The notes: generated by a model from the sequence alone, not told the origin. Numbered from the stretch's first letter, positions 1 to 12,244 are shown. The stretch: DNA of 64,000 bases from Gnetum montanum (GCA_015680685.1 MNCI01005374.1:65406-129405), one strand, 5' to 3'. Made by a program: numbers and translations.

Positions 1-400
1 TGGCCTTGTTTGGCCTTGTTCCTCACTATTTTTTGACCTTACTTGATCTTATTTTACATTATTGGCTATCATTAACATTTGATTTAGTGACATTTCACCT
101 TATGTTCATATTTGGTCCTATTTGATCACATTCCTTCATCATTTGGCATCACTTGGACCTTGTTTGACTTGATTTGACATCATTTGATACCATTTGACAT
201 CACTAAGGCCTTACTTCATCTTGTTTCATACCATTTTACAAGGTTTTGACCTCCATTTAACATTCATTTGGCCTTGTATTACATTCTGTAGCCTTTATTT
301 CACCCTATTTTCCTTAACCCACCTATTATAACATTTGTTGACCATGTTTGAACCTTGTTTGGCCTTGAGTTGATATGCTTTGGCTCATTTATGCATTTTT
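1..400. repeat. Degenerate short-period repeat (TTTGRCMTCATTTG-like)
   Basis: Words such as TTTGGCCTTG, CATTTGACATCA and TTGACATCATTTGA recur every 10 to 40 bases with many changes, which looks like an eroded satellite or minisatellite. The array runs off the left edge of the window, so its true size is unknown. I see no coding potential in it. Confidence 0.55.
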
Positions 401-911
401 ACTAATTTTTTTTTGCACTATTTTTATATTATTTAACAATTTTATTACACAAGTGCCACCTGATGGGCTTATGTTGTCATACAAGATTAAGCTAGGAGGA
501 TAAGAAAGAAAATTGCACTAGCCTCAAAGCCTAAATGAGCCCCTCTCATAATGTTGTCAAACCAAGTTGACTTAAGCCTCTAAAACCATTTTACTAGATA
601 GCCATAACAGCCTAAGGTAAACTAATTATCATTGACCTTGAAGCCAAAAACATCATGAAGGGTCCCTTAGTTAAAATTCCCATCTAAACCATGATGGCAA
701 GGAGAAAATACATGCACCCAAGTTCCTCACCAAAACTTAAGCCTGCTTGATACATAATCAAATCCTTGCAAGGAAACATTAAAACTATCACATACCTTGA
801 TTACATCTAACACTTACATGTTTGCTTATAGTATTGTTTATCATTGTTGATAGGTTGTAAGGAATGACCAATGTTGATGACTCCAGTGATCTACAACAAG
901 TGAGCCTACAT

Positions 912-913
<2 letters not shown>

Positions 914-947
<34 letters not shown>

Positions 948-951
948 NNNN

Positions 952-985
<34 letters not shown>
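914..985. repeat. (CT)n microsatellite containing a 4-base N gap
   Basis: An uninterrupted CT run flanks N bases at 948-951. The Ns mark an unresolved repeat length, so the true length of the microsatellite is unknown. The apparent Arg-Glu or Leu-Ser ORFs here are translations of the dinucleotide repeat. Confidence 0.97.
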
Positions 986-988
<3 letters not shown>

Positions 989-3194
989 TTTTTGGCATAA
1001 TGAATGATTTGCAAAACTTTGTAAATATGATGCACATTGCAAAGATTCTACTATGTTGTAACAATGGTATCCTATTGTGTCCTAGTTTGTTGGTTGTCCA
1101 TGTGGTCCAATGCATTATTTTGTAACACAATTTTTTCTTGTATTTTTTTCTTATTCTCTTAGAGCTATGCTTGTAGGATGAGGCTTGGTATGACATCATA
1201 GAGGTGTAACTCATTGTAGCAGTAAGATACCATGTGACCTTGATGCATAATATTTGGTTAGCTTGTCGTGTTATACCAAGAGTTCTTGTTTCACATCATT
1301 TTCATTACCACTCCTTGAGCCCAACCTCATACCATGATTATACCCTTCCTCGTTCTAAATGAAAATGATGACCTATGTTTGAAATTCATACATTATGACC
1401 ATGTGACATCTCCTTCATCATACTCCATCTTCAAGTTCGTCGAATGTAACACATTTCATTCAACAAGAAAAACCAAATCAAATTTGGCCTTGGCAATGAA
1501 ACCTAATGAAGGTTTCACCCTAGAAAAAAAAATAAGGCAAAAGGAAAGCAAATTGCCAAGAATCAAAAAGGCTAACGAATACCAAAAGATAAAAAAATGG
1601 CATCAAACAAGCAAAGGGATGAGCCTAACAGCCAAAGAAACATTAGAGAAAAGTATCAATCATTCAAAAAACATTACCAAGTGACCAACACTTTGAGGCA
1701 CCATAACCATGCTATCAGCATTTGGAACTCATTGTTAGCCCTGTGATCATTTCCCTATAGCCAAGAATAGCCTTTATCCTATGTCATCTCATCATAACAC
1801 TTATCCCATTATCACAAGCACTCTTTGACATGGTTTGAAACTACTAAATCAAGAATTGAAAGAAAACATTGGTGCTGGACCTATAGTGGTGTTTTGTGTT
1901 CTTTGTTGATGTCTCTCAAGTCAATCCTCAAAACATCAACGAAGAGCGGCCAATGAAACACCACCAATAAATCTCATGTTGCAACTTATAAACCTCACCA
2001 TTAGACCCAAGGCTGGAATTTTATTGTAAAATGTGAAGATTATAATCCATAAGATGCAATTTCACCTACTTCAACATTTGGCACTGAAAAAATGCTTCAT
2101 AAGTTGTCATAGCCTTACTTCCCAAGTGAAAAAAACATCATACCATGTCTATATTTGGGCTTGGGGAGGTTAAAAATGCCTTCTGAATTGCCAAAATTAG
2201 CATTTTTATGGGTTTTTATGGTGGTATAGCCTCAACTATGCTGGAACTGCCTACCCCTAGCATTGGTGGTGTTGGATTTTCATTTTTCGAATAAAACTAG
2301 CAAAGTTATCAAAAAACCCAATGAGGGTGCTACAAAGCCAGCATTGCAGTGGTTGGGGTTGGTTTTTCCAACAATCCCAACATCAGGGGCTGTGTTTTTC
2401 ATCTTCCTAGTAATGGCCAGTGTAGTTTCCAATAACCTTCAATTTTGCTCCCCAAAGCTAGTGTTGGACTGGTTGAGAATTTGGTTTCCTCACAAATTTT
2501 AGCATTGCTTACACAACTCCAACGATATCACAAGGCCAATGTTGGTGGAAGAAGCCAATGTATTTGGAAAATTCTATTTACTAGTTATGATAACCATCAT
2601 GGTTTTGGTGCCTTGGGGGTATCAAAACTTACCATAAATGGAAACTACATTGGAGTTGAAAGCTTTCCATACCTGCACATGATTCCAATCTATCAGTAAT
2701 CATGGTAGAAATTTACAACACCAAAACCAATAACCCTATGACCTATAAATAAAATTTTTGAACATATTGAATAGGTTCTTTGGGTTTCCTTAATGGAGAA
2801 AAATTTCACAACCCTGTGTAACCTTGAGCACCAAAAACAAACTTGGGCATTGTGTAAGACTTTTGGAGCAAATCGACAACTACCTAGGCATTAAAGACTA
2901 TTAGTGTAGTTCCATTGTAAAAAAAGCCAAATACCTTTTTTACCTTCCTTGGCAACCAATGTTTCAAAAAACCTTTCCCCCTTAGAAACCAACATTGCAT
3001 AAAACCTTATCCACTTTGCACCAACATAGCAGATCCAAGCTAAGAACCCCTAAGGATTTTTAGCAATCGAAGTTGAAAAGAACCTAGATCATGAGGCTAA
3101 CTACAGATCACAACCTACTAGCTTCAACAACCTTTAAGCTTTACCCATGTAACTCCTTGTGCACTTGGGCACACATAATTGTACACACTTGATT
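986..3194. other. No recognisable gene; AT-rich intergenic DNA
   Basis: The longest open frame (1334-1684, plus, 116 codons) is rich in Lys, Ser and Thr, with a lysine-rich C-terminal half and no motif I recognise. It has no relative elsewhere in the window, so I do not call it a gene. The stretch 2140-3130 repeats words around 'cattggtgttgg' and 'ccaatgttgg' loosely, suggesting another eroded repeat. No tRNA, rRNA or LTR boundary was found. Confidence 0.5.
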
Positions 3195-3765
3195 TGACAT
3201 CCCATCCCCAAATCTCATGGCAAATGTCAAATATACAATATATTAGACATTATGCATACAAAGAAAATATACCAATGCAAAATATAAGTTATATTCAACA
3301 TTATCTATAAAGGAAATAATAGGAAAAATGTAGAAAAAGGAAAGAAAAGAATGCTTTATTGATATGGAAGAATGTATCTAGATTGTGCTCTAAGGGTGTT
3401 CCTTGGAGTTTTCTTCCTTTGGCATCTATCCCGTAGAGGCAATCCAACACTGCCACCATAGTTAGGCATATAACCTAGCTAGAAGGGATGGCCAATCCAC
3501 TTCCCTTCTTGCTTCACCTGGCTCCTATTACTCACCTCTCTAGGCTTCACAACTCCATGTTGGAACAACCTCTAATCCTAAGTATAAATGCCTTAGGTAA
3601 AACCCCCAAAGGTTACCTCAAGAGACACATCCATTATTACAACATGCCCTTTTGGGTCTTAATCACAACTACCTTTCAGGTCTTGTTAAGATAATGATAA
3701 CATTTATTATGAAGAGACACCATCTTTATTAGGAAACTACATCATTTGGGAAAGGGGATGTGACA
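3195..3765 (-). repeat. 3' LTR of the 3195-9083 element
   Basis: This 571-bp copy is the partner of 8512-9083. On the minus strand it is immediately preceded by the purine tract AAGGAGGGTAGAT (3766-3778), as expected for a 3' LTR. Confidence 0.88.
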
Positions 3766-3780
3766 ATCTACCCTCCTTAG
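3766..3780 (-). promoter_or_regulatory. Polypurine tract
   Basis: The minus strand reads CTAAGGAGGGTAGAT directly before the 3' LTR terminus TGTCAC. Position and composition fit a plus-strand primer. Confidence 0.72.
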
Positions 3781-4211
3781 GTTTCGTTCGACCTCGAATG
3801 AGTCCACATTCTCTATCTTTTTCCAGCTCCAATGCTTTCTTTCATGATTCTGTGCTCCAATAATTTGACTTATCCTTTGAACTTGAAGTTGTCTCTTGCT
3901 TATTCTACAAATGAGATATATGTGAAAAGGATTATATGGAAAATTAAATATTACTTACTTGATACTTACTTCATTTTCTAATATAATGATAAGAAGTGAA
4001 TTAAAGATCTACCAACTACCAATCACCAATTCTAACTAGGGTCACACAATGTGCAACTCATATCTAGTTATTCAAGTGAAGGCAAGGAAAATTCTTTATT
4101 CCCAACTTGCGTTTCCTTAGATATTTTATTAATATAATTGAAATATAAATTAAACAATGAATAAAATAATAAGATCATCAAATAAAAGTAAGAGTGAGAT
4201 ACTTCTTGATT

Positions 4212-5398
4212 TTAATCAACCTTATGAACTAATGGGAGTAACTGTAATTCTACCATAAGTGGTATATGATCAAATGGTCTTGTTCATGATAGCAAGGCTT
4301 GATCTTGATTCTTGTCAACTTCTTCTTTAGAAATCAACCCTTGTAACTTGATAACTTTAAAGAATCAGGTATCATACCAAATATAATCTAAAGTCTCAAT
4401 GAAGAATGTTTTTGATCCATATTCATTAATCATTGCAGAATAATTTGTAAACTATGGTTATTGATGAGTGCTATCCATCAACATCATCTATTCCTGAATT
4501 CTAGAGTCTGATTTATCTACTGAGGATTCAAAGTAAGCAGAATATATACTAGCTAATGGAGTTGCATGCTAAATTGATGGAAACATTTTTTTCAAATCAG
4601 GTTCATCTTCTAAAGATTCCTTTACAATACATATTTTAGAAATTGATAAACACTGCTTCCAACTTTAGTATTGAAGTCTCCATAAAGAATAAATGGAACT
4701 AGATCGGTACAATTTAGGAATAAATTCTTCTTCAAACTTTCTTCTATTTTCTTAATCAAGTATGCTCCTTGACATAGTCTAACATCTGAACATGTTGGTT
4801 TGGCAATTAAATATGTGTTAACGACGCATACACATCTTCCTAATAGATGAACTTTTAGAATCACTACCAAGGCTATGTGATTTTTCCAGAATCTTGACTA
4901 TTCTTTCTTTTTCATCTCTTGAAGTTCTAGAATTTCAAAAATCATATTTTCTAAACTCCATTCAAATATTTGTACCAATTCAAACTTGGCTTCTTTATAA
5001 AAGATTGCACAATCATCCATGTTGTAATTTCTACAATATGCTAATCTGTATAGCTCAAAAGAAGAACTTCCACAAGAACCTTTTTGCATATAAATACCTT
5101 TGTATCCCATCTTTTCCAAATCTGGTTGAAATTGATATAGAAATTCCCATGGTATGACTTCTTGTAAGCATAAGACATCAGCATCCAAATCTTTTAATTC
5201 TGCTAAGATATGTGGGTATCAATATTCATGCCAATCTAAAGCCCATGATGGACATAGCAGATATTGTTTCTCACTCACTAGGAATCTTGCAAGCATATTG
5301 TATATTGCAACTTTTATTCCTATTCTTGGATTCTTGTCTAGATCATTTCTCTTCATGAGTATCATACTTCTTGTTGAAACAAGATTTTGAGTCTCCAT
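4212..5398 (-). pseudogene. CCR4-like poly(A) deadenylase (EEP nuclease) pseudogene inside the LTR element
   Basis: CCR4-family proteins are Mg-dependent exonucleases of the endonuclease/exonuclease/phosphatase fold that shorten mRNA poly(A) tails. Reading from 5398 downward, the conserved blocks appear in order: IKVAIYNMLA (N-terminal strand), LCPSWALDWHEY, DADVLCLQEV (catalytic Glu), GYKGIYMQK, DDCAIFYK, VVNTYLIAKP, SDVRLCQGAYLI, GDFNT (catalytic Asp/Asn), FTNYSA, TLDYIWY and DHIPLMVELQ (catalytic Asp-His). The order and spacing match plant CCR4 homologs 3 to 6 (Hesperin-like) rather than CCR4a/b, because no leucine-rich region precedes it. It is broken: an in-frame TGA at 5219-5221, a frameshift near 4880-4900, and several stops after 4620. 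The domain appears nearly full length without introns, which suggests a retrocopy. It lies inside an LTR element with no pol, so it was either captured or inserted later. Confidence 0.88.
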
Positions 5399-6430
5399 GT
5401 TATTTTTCCCTATGTTTTGATTGTAGGATTGATTAATATACCTTTTTCCTGATGGTTGAAGATTATTCTATTTTTTTAAACTAATTCTCCAACTAATACA
5501 TCAACTGATCATTAACTAATACATCAACTAATAATCAACTACATCAACTAAATAGCTATATTATCTATTTTTATAATTATATTCGCTAACGACATCATAT
5601 AATTTTAGTAATATGTAACTACATTATCTAATTTTAGTAATATATAACTACATTACCTGATTTTTAGTAATATTTAACTATATTATTTTTGATGACCTTT
5701 CTACCTCCCTTGAGAACACTAACTTGGACAATGTAACTAATAACATGCCATAGTAATCTCAAAATTATTTGTAGGGGTTATGCACTAAATCTTAAAGCTT
5801 AAAAGGTTAAATTTATAATATTATTGAATGATAGGATGCCTAAATGATAAATCTAACTTCACCATTGAGTTTATAAGGGTAAGAAATGTTAAAAATGACT
5901 ATTCATATGTTGAAAATAGACATCGTATGCTTGAGTGATGTCAAAATTAAACTTTTGAGGATCTCAAGGTGCTATATCGAGAAAGGAGTAAAAACTAATT
6001 TTTGGGGTTCCTTGGGATGGATTTTACTTTACCATTAAGTTCAAAAAGTTGAAATCTATAGGAAAAAACTCTTCTTTCATCAAAAAACACTTCCAAAATC
6101 AAAAGTTATGGCTTTTGGAGCCTAGGACATTGGGAGCAAAAAATGAGACTTCCTGAGAGATCACCCATTCTAGTTCTACTCTAGAGAGAGTGCACTTAAT
6201 TGTGGAATTTTTATCTCTATTGATACCATCACATCAAATTTTAAATTTGGAAATTATTTTTACAAGTTTCTAATTTAAACTAATAGTTTAATAACAAAAA
6301 TTTGAATCTTTTGTTAATTAACAAAAATTTCAAATTTTTCCATCAATTAACGGACAATTGAAAATTTTCCGTCATATAATGAAGAATTTTCCATTTCATT
6401 GTGAATGGCAACAATGACTGCAGTGACACT
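5399..6430. other. Interior of the LARD-like element, no gene
   Basis: This AT-rich sequence lies upstream of the CCR4 relic on the minus strand. Near 5500-5690 there are loosely repeated words (ACTAATACATCAACT, TATAACTACATTA, TTTTAGTAATAT). I see no gag or pol motif in any frame. Confidence 0.5.
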
Positions 6431-6439
6431 TCATTTTAA

Positions 6440-6620
6440 GGTTCACGTGATGGTGCTGGAGGTGGTGATGAGTAGTGCAAGAGGTAGTGATGGATGGCAT
6501 GGATGGCAGTGATAAGTAACATAGGAAGCAGTAATGGGCAATGTGGATGGTAATGATAGGTAGCATTGGAAGTAGTGATGGGCAGAGTGAAAAGCAATTA
6601 TGGATGGAGTAGAAAGTGGT
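6440..6620. repeat. Degenerate GATGG/AGTGATGG tandem repeat
   Basis: Units of about 40 to 45 bp built on 'ggtagtgatggatggcatgg' repeat about four times with substitutions. The His/Pro/Cys-rich open frames on the minus strand here are by-products of the repeat. Confidence 0.6.
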
Positions 6621-6639
6621 GAGGATTTTGTTGGCAGCC

Positions 6640-7265
6640 TTATAGCCAAGTGAGGCTCGCAGCAGTGGCATTTGCATGGGTGAGGGCCTATGCAAGGACG
6701 AACATGGCCCACAGGTGGGTCTGCATAGCTTGTGCAGGGACCAGCATAGCCCTCTTCAAGGCCTATGCATCCTACACTAAGGCTAGAAAAGAAAAATTAG
6801 GTGCTATTTATCTACTCCTACAGCCTATTTCCAGCGCTGGCGGTAAGCAGCAACCAAGGCACAATAGGAGTGACATAGTGGCAGAACGGCAAGTAGTGGC
6901 GAAGGGCACAAGAAGTAAGGTTTTTGAACTTGGCAATGCATTTTGGTGGTTGGCATGATGGATGAGGATGGTGGCATGTGTAGGCAAGCTATAGCATGCC
7001 AAGGGCAATGGCGGCGATGCATAGCAGGAAACATCATGGCAAGAGGGACAATGGCGATGCATGGTGGGCAACATGGTCACTATCGACAGGCAAGCCAAGT
7101 TCGCTGTTGTCCATAGGTTGGGGCAGCACTATGTGGGGGTGCCCTTGGGCAAGTGGGGTGCCCTTAGGCCCTACCCAAGGCTAGTCTTCTATAGCTACAG
7201 CTAGCCGCAAGCCCTATCACGGCCTGTCGGCAACCGTACGGCTAGCCGTAGGCTTTGGCTGCAAT
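6640..7265. other. GC-richer island with inverted repeats
   Basis: This block is markedly more GC-rich than its surroundings. It contains CCTTGGG...CCCAAGG arms near 7142-7183 and a perfect 14-bp palindrome TACGGCTAGCCGTA at 7237-7250. Partial direct repeats (GCCTATGCA, GCTAGCCG) recur. The short open frames on both strands have no recognisable domain. It may be foreign DNA carried by the surrounding element. Confidence 0.5.
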
Positions 7266-7327
7266 TGGCCATAAGTCAACCTGCAGTAATTTTCTAAAAA
7301 AATATTATATATAAAATTATTATTAGG

Positions 7328-7667
7328 GCTTGGGTTTGAACTTGAGACCTTCAATTATTTAGTTATTATTATTATTATTATTATTTTAAACTTTGAAATT
7401 GAAACAAAAACATTTTTATTTTTTTAGTTTTTTTATGATTTTTGTAATTTTAATTTTTTGTTATTTTTTTAAATAATTATATTATTCTTTATTATGTTTT
7501 ATTTTTATTATTATTAATTTTTAAAAATAACTTTGGGGGCTAAGGTTGAACCCATGACCTTCCATTTTTTTTCTTTTTTAACTTTTAAAATTAAAACTGT
7601 GGGGGCCTAAGTTTGAACCCATGACGTTCCATTCAAAATTAAAGTTTGTGTATGTGTGTGTGTGTGT
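7328..7667. repeat. Three degenerate repeats around a GGTTGAACCCATGACC box, plus (ATT)n and (GT)n
   Basis: A box of the form 'GGTTTGAACYYATGACCTTC' occurs at 7332-7352, 7544-7563 and 7609-7628; the last two are preceded by a GGGGGC tract and separated by about 66 bp. An ATT microsatellite (7363-7385) and a short GT run (7653-7667) lie between and after them. The box resembles a Pol III B box only loosely. Confidence 0.55.
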
Positions 7668-8486
7668 TTTTTTTTTAAAAAAAACTTTTTATTATTATTT
7701 TATTCCACCTTGCCTCGGTGGCTGACCTGGTGGTTCAACCAATGACATGGTAAGGGTTTGGTAGGGGCAAATTGCAATTCTAGGTTGATTCTTGACCCTA
7801 AAATTTTGAATTTTTTTTTAATAATACATTAATAATTTAATATTATGTTAATACATCTATAACGAGAAACTTTAAACATCAATATCTCCTAGACTGTAAG
7901 TCTGACTAAGACAAAATTTGTGTCGTAGGAATTGTCTCAATAAGAACTATGCATTGGACATAGTTTTAAAGTTCAAAAATGAAATTGAATTTTTCAAGAT
8001 TTAAAAAGAACAAACTAGCTTATTTTGTTGGATTGAAATTTCTAGGCTAACATATGATAACTTGGGATCTTCTAGATTACTTGGATAGTAAATTTCAACA
8101 CGACAAAAAAAATTCAAGTCATGGTTACTAACTTTTTTGAAAGAAATTTAACAATTACCCTAATTGATTAATAATTGTAATATTAATATGGGTAAAAGTT
8201 ACTTAGACCAATGTATCATTATCTTAGCAACATCTCTTATAATTAATGAATTTTGATGAGGTGTAATCAAATCTTCATTGGTTAATGATATCCATAAAAG
8301 AAATTATGTTGGGATCTAGATACCTAATCCATTGTTTGTAAAGTTAATGGAAAGGTATCTTCTAACTTGCATCACAAATATATGGTACATCTAGTGATAA
8401 TCAATGGTGTTTCATGTGTTGTGGCTTCAAGGTTCATCATCAAGTTCATGCTATAGTTCAACCCACGGTTCTAAATGGTCCTTGGG

Positions 8487-8508
8487 TCATGGTTTGCTTT
8501 GATATCAA
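8487..8508 (-). promoter_or_regulatory. Primer binding site, initiator-tRNA-Met type
   Basis: The minus strand reads TTGATATCAAAGCAAACCA just inside the 5' LTR. This is a two-substitution version of the plant TGGTATCAGAGC primer site, where minus-strand DNA synthesis would start. Confidence 0.75.
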
Positions 8509-8511
8509 TTA

Positions 8512-9083
8512 TGACATCCCATCCCCAGATGTCATGGAAAAATTCAAATATATGATATATTAGACATTATGCATACAAAGAAAATATACCAATGCAAAAT
8601 ATAAGTGATATTCAACATTATGTATAAAGGAAATAATAGGAAATATGTAGAAAAAAAGAAAGAAAAGAATCCTTTATTGATATGGAAGAGTGTATTCGGA
8701 TCATGCTCTGAGAGTGTTCCTTGGGGTTTCTTCCTTTGGCATCTATCCCTTAGAGGCAATCTAGCACTGCCACCACAGTTAGGCCTATAACTTGGCTAGA
8801 AGGGATGGCCAGTCCACTTCCTGTCTTGCTTCACCTAGCTCTTATTACTTGCCTCTCTAGGCTCCACAACTCCATGCTAGCAGGACCTCTAACCCTATGT
8901 ATAAATGCCTTAGCTCAAACCCCCAAAGGTTACCTCAAGAGACACATCTGTTATTACAACATGCCTTTTTGGGTCTTAATCACAACTACCCTTTCAGGTC
9001 TTGTTAAGATAATTATAACATTTGTTATGAAGAGATACCATCTTTATTAGGCAACTACATCATTTGTAAATGGGGATGTGACA
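8512..9083 (-). repeat. 5' LTR of the 3195-9083 element
   Basis: This is a 572-bp copy, clearly similar to 3195-3765 over its whole length. It begins (minus strand) TGTCACATCCCC at 9083 and ends GGGATGTCA at 8512, directly before the PBS, so it is the 5' LTR. The mismatches between the two LTRs indicate an old insertion. Confidence 0.88.
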
Positions 9084-11179
9084 CTTAAACTCTATTTTGT
9101 AGCAATTTTATTATTTCAATAACATGTATAGTTCACTTGTTTGTGCAATTTCATTATTCAAATATTAAAAGTTTATTTCATGAAATTTCTCTAGTTTCGG
9201 ATCTATAAATTTTTAAAATTTAGTTACATCGATTTTACATTTTCTATGTCCTTTGGTGATTGAAAAAATCATCCAAGGTACCTTGGATCCTATTTCTTAG
9301 AGGCCCTTGGCATCCAAGGTTAGGTTGTTTCACCTAGAATTTTTGATTTTCAAGCAACTAAATTTTTCAAGCATTACAAGTATTAGTTTGGAATAAGAAA
9401 AATTCATAAGAAACTTTGTAAAATGAAAACTAAAAATAAAATTACTTATAATAGGTTTATAAAATAAAAATATAATACATTTTTTACATTTTCCATTCTC
9501 AATTTTGTGCATCTTGATTTCCTCTTCTCTTTCATTTTCTATCAAATCTTAGCCAATTTTCATAATTTTTGAGACATTGAAAAGTTGGAATTAGACATGT
9601 TGTCAAGGAGGTACTTTTCATATTCTAGATAATCCAGGACCTCATGAAAATCATTTTTGTTCTTTGATTTTTAGATTTCATGTTTTAGTAGGTTTACTAA
9701 ATTTCATATAGGAATTTTTCACTCATCTCTTATTTTATGTTTCAAGATCATTATGCATTCTAATGGTTTTATGGTGTGATGAGTAGATGTCATATTATGT
9801 TTCTATATTCTTATTTCACAAATATTTTCATCTGTAGCATTAATTTTGGATATGAAATAGTTGTGATGTAAAAGACTCAAATTAGTATTCATGGCCTTTT
9901 GATTAACAATTTTAGAAACAACAGAGGTTTGTTACTAATCTTTGAAACCTTGGCTTGTAGTGTGTGTGTTGTATGCTAATTGAATTTTTAGTTTAAATTG
10001 AGGAATTGGAAAATTTTTCTTGTCACATCATATTTCTATGCAATCAAATGGTACAAACAAGTTGCAACCAAGTCATAAGGTAATTATGCTTGGATTTTTC
10101 ATGGGATGTGGATTGTAATAAGGTTGCTACTAATGATGAAATATTAAGACAATCACAATGGGATCACAATAAGATCATGATAGGGTTTTGATTCTTCTTT
10201 ATTGATGAGCTTAAGTTACAATCGATCATAAGGCCATCATAGTAAGACCATGGTTAGATTTGTATATGGATCATAACCTAGTGAAATTTCCAATGGGATC
10301 ATGAGAAGTGAAAAGCTAGTTTCTAAAATAATTTTTGACATGAGCATGAGAAACAATTGAGTTGCAGTCTTTTGGAAAGTATTATTACCAATGCACCCAC
10401 TAGTCATGACTAATGTTGCAACCAAATTAAATATTAGGTATATGATTAAATGAATGTGAACACATCTAGAATTATACTCTAGACTTATCTATGATGTTTG
10501 TGACATGATATATCATGTTAAAATGCACTAGTTGAATCATATGATTGCTAACATGTCTAATTAATGCATGTATCATTGGTTGCTTAGGGTTAGTGAATGC
10601 TTAATTACTTAATAGATTAGCATTAGTAGATTAGTGAATGCTTTGCATTAGTAGGTTATGGAAAGATGTGAGATGAGTATTATCAACATGATGTGAGTGC
10701 ATGTAACACGTATGATGATCATGTAATGTTTTATGCTTATGATGCTTATGTGCTAATAATATGTATGTACTATAATCATGCCATAAATGTCATGTATATA
10801 TGTGGATTAATGGAGCTAACATGAAGATATGAACCAATTGGTAATGAGTCCTCCAAAAGATGAAGGGAAAATTCACCACTGTATGCATTCATGAAACTCT
10901 TTTCTCAATTCTAATACTAAAAGTGAAAGAGTATAGGATGATCTAACAAGCCAACCAAATTCCTAAACCAAATAACTCTCTTTGTGGAAATGTCACCTTG
11001 TCTATGAGTAACCTGCTAGTCATATTGGTGGTGGAATAGTCAAACGTTAAAGAAATCATCAAGACATAAAAGAATTAGAATCAAATCCAATCAAATCCCA
11101 CACTTAAGACCATCACTCATACGCAAAATCACAAATCATCATCCTAACTTCTAATCTTAAGTTCAAGAGTGAAATTTAA
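9084..11179. other. No recognisable feature
   Basis: This AT-rich spacer lies between the LARD-like element and element A. No LTR ends, primer sites, RNA genes or coding motifs were found. The open frames are short and isolated. Words such as ATGATGTTTGTGACATGATATATCATG near 10480-10520 are only locally repetitive. Confidence 0.45.
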
Positions 11180-11876
11180 TGACTGAATCAAATTGAAATC
11201 ACAAAGTACAAACATGGATTGTGAAGATCACAATGGAGGTATCACCAAATGTATGATCTTGCATTGCTATTTCCATAGTGCAACAACCTTGATAGCTCAC
11301 CAATGGACTCTAATGATCTATAGTTCTCACAAGGCTCAATGGATCTTAACTTACCAATTTTTCAAGGAAAATTAAGAATTTTGATTTCAACTTGATGTGG
11401 GAATAAAATAGACATATCAATATTCTTTAAGGGATTTGATGATGATTAATAAAATGCTATGGTGATATCAAATTGTATCATGTTGGGGATGTCCTTTGAT
11501 GGCCAATTTGTGTCACACTTGTAATATAGATCAATAGCCCAATTCTATGGTAAGGTGTCACTTCCTTTTGTAAAATGATAATAATATTTATTACAGATGC
11601 TATGGAAATTGATATAATTTAGCTAGATCTGAATCAATTTGATCAATATGGATTGATATAGTTTTCTTTAAAATATATCAAAATTCTCAATTCTTATCAA
11701 TATCTTAGAAAAAAGCTATTAATCCCACAATATCTTGCAAAAATAAAGACTCAACAAAGCAATTAGTCCTTATCAATTGGCATTAATGAAATAAATGCAC
11801 TTCTATATGGTAATATAGTTAAAAATAAAAATTGGACAAATTTTATTATGAAAACTAGGGAATATGGGGTTCAACA
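11180..11876 (-). repeat. 3' LTR of element A
   Basis: It aligns with 46975-47755 over long stretches, for example TGCAACAACC, CCAATGGACTCTAATGATC, GATAGCCCAATTCTATGG and GCAATTAGTCCTTATCAAT. It starts (minus) TGTTGAACCCC at 11876, directly after a purine tract. The left boundary is set by alignment only. Confidence 0.75.
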
Positions 11877-11887
11877 TAGCCTCCTTC
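11877..11887 (-). promoter_or_regulatory. Polypurine tract of element A
   Basis: The minus strand reads GAAGGAGGCTA immediately before the LTR start TGTTGAAC. Only one copy is expected, and this LTR is therefore the downstream one. Confidence 0.65.
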
Positions 11888-12244
11888 AAGTCTTTGGCAA
11901 GTGCCTAGCCAACAAAGGCAACCATATGCGAAAAGGAATACATATACTAGCATGCACGTGTACCATATTACAAGTAAATCCATTTCATATTTTTAATATA
12001 ACTAGGCAAGTAAGAAAATGGAATAGTACTTTCTATAAGGGTAAGTTGTGTTATAGATTAACCAAAATATTCATATTATTTATAAAAATTAAAATAGTAA
12101 GCATCCTTAATTACCATAATCTAATTTTATCATAAAAAGATATTAATTACACAACACTGTAAACCAAAACATGTCCATGCCAACCAACAATGACTTGCCA
12201 ACCATAAGAACAACATTAAAAGTAAAATTAACTTAATATGGGGA

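Larger units (their letters stand above)
3195..9083 (-). mobile_element. LTR retrotransposon without gag-pol, carrying a host gene relic (LARD-like)
   Basis: Two direct repeats of about 570 bp (3195-3765 and 8512-9083) bound a 4.7-kb interior. On the minus strand each LTR starts TGTCACATCCCC and ends GGGATGTCA. An initiator-Met type PBS lies next to the upstream LTR (8487-8508) and a purine tract AAGGAGGGTAGAT lies next to the downstream LTR (3766-3778). These features together define one minus-strand element. The interior has no gag, protease, RT or integrase that I can find; it holds a CCR4-like pseudogene, a GC-rich block and simple repeats. A non-autonomous large retrotransposon derivative is the best description. 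The flanks read CTTGA on the left and CTTAA on the right, but the left copy sits 2 bases away from the LTR, so I do not claim a target duplication. Confidence 0.85.

Noticed and set aside
788-1214. Open frames rich in Arg-Glu or Leu-Ser on both strands
   Set aside because: They are translations of the CT/GA microsatellite and cross the N gap.
1334-1684. 116-codon Lys-rich open frame
   Set aside because: No recognisable motif, no promoter context and no second copy; not distinguishable from chance in AT-rich DNA.
4894-5390. Plus-strand open frames of 87 and 78 codons
   Set aside because: They lie opposite the CCR4 relic on the minus strand, which carries the recognisable motifs.
6396-7184. 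Overlapping His/Cys/Pro-rich frames on both strands
   Set aside because: They follow a degenerate GATGG tandem repeat and a GC-rich block; no domain or codon pattern supports a gene.
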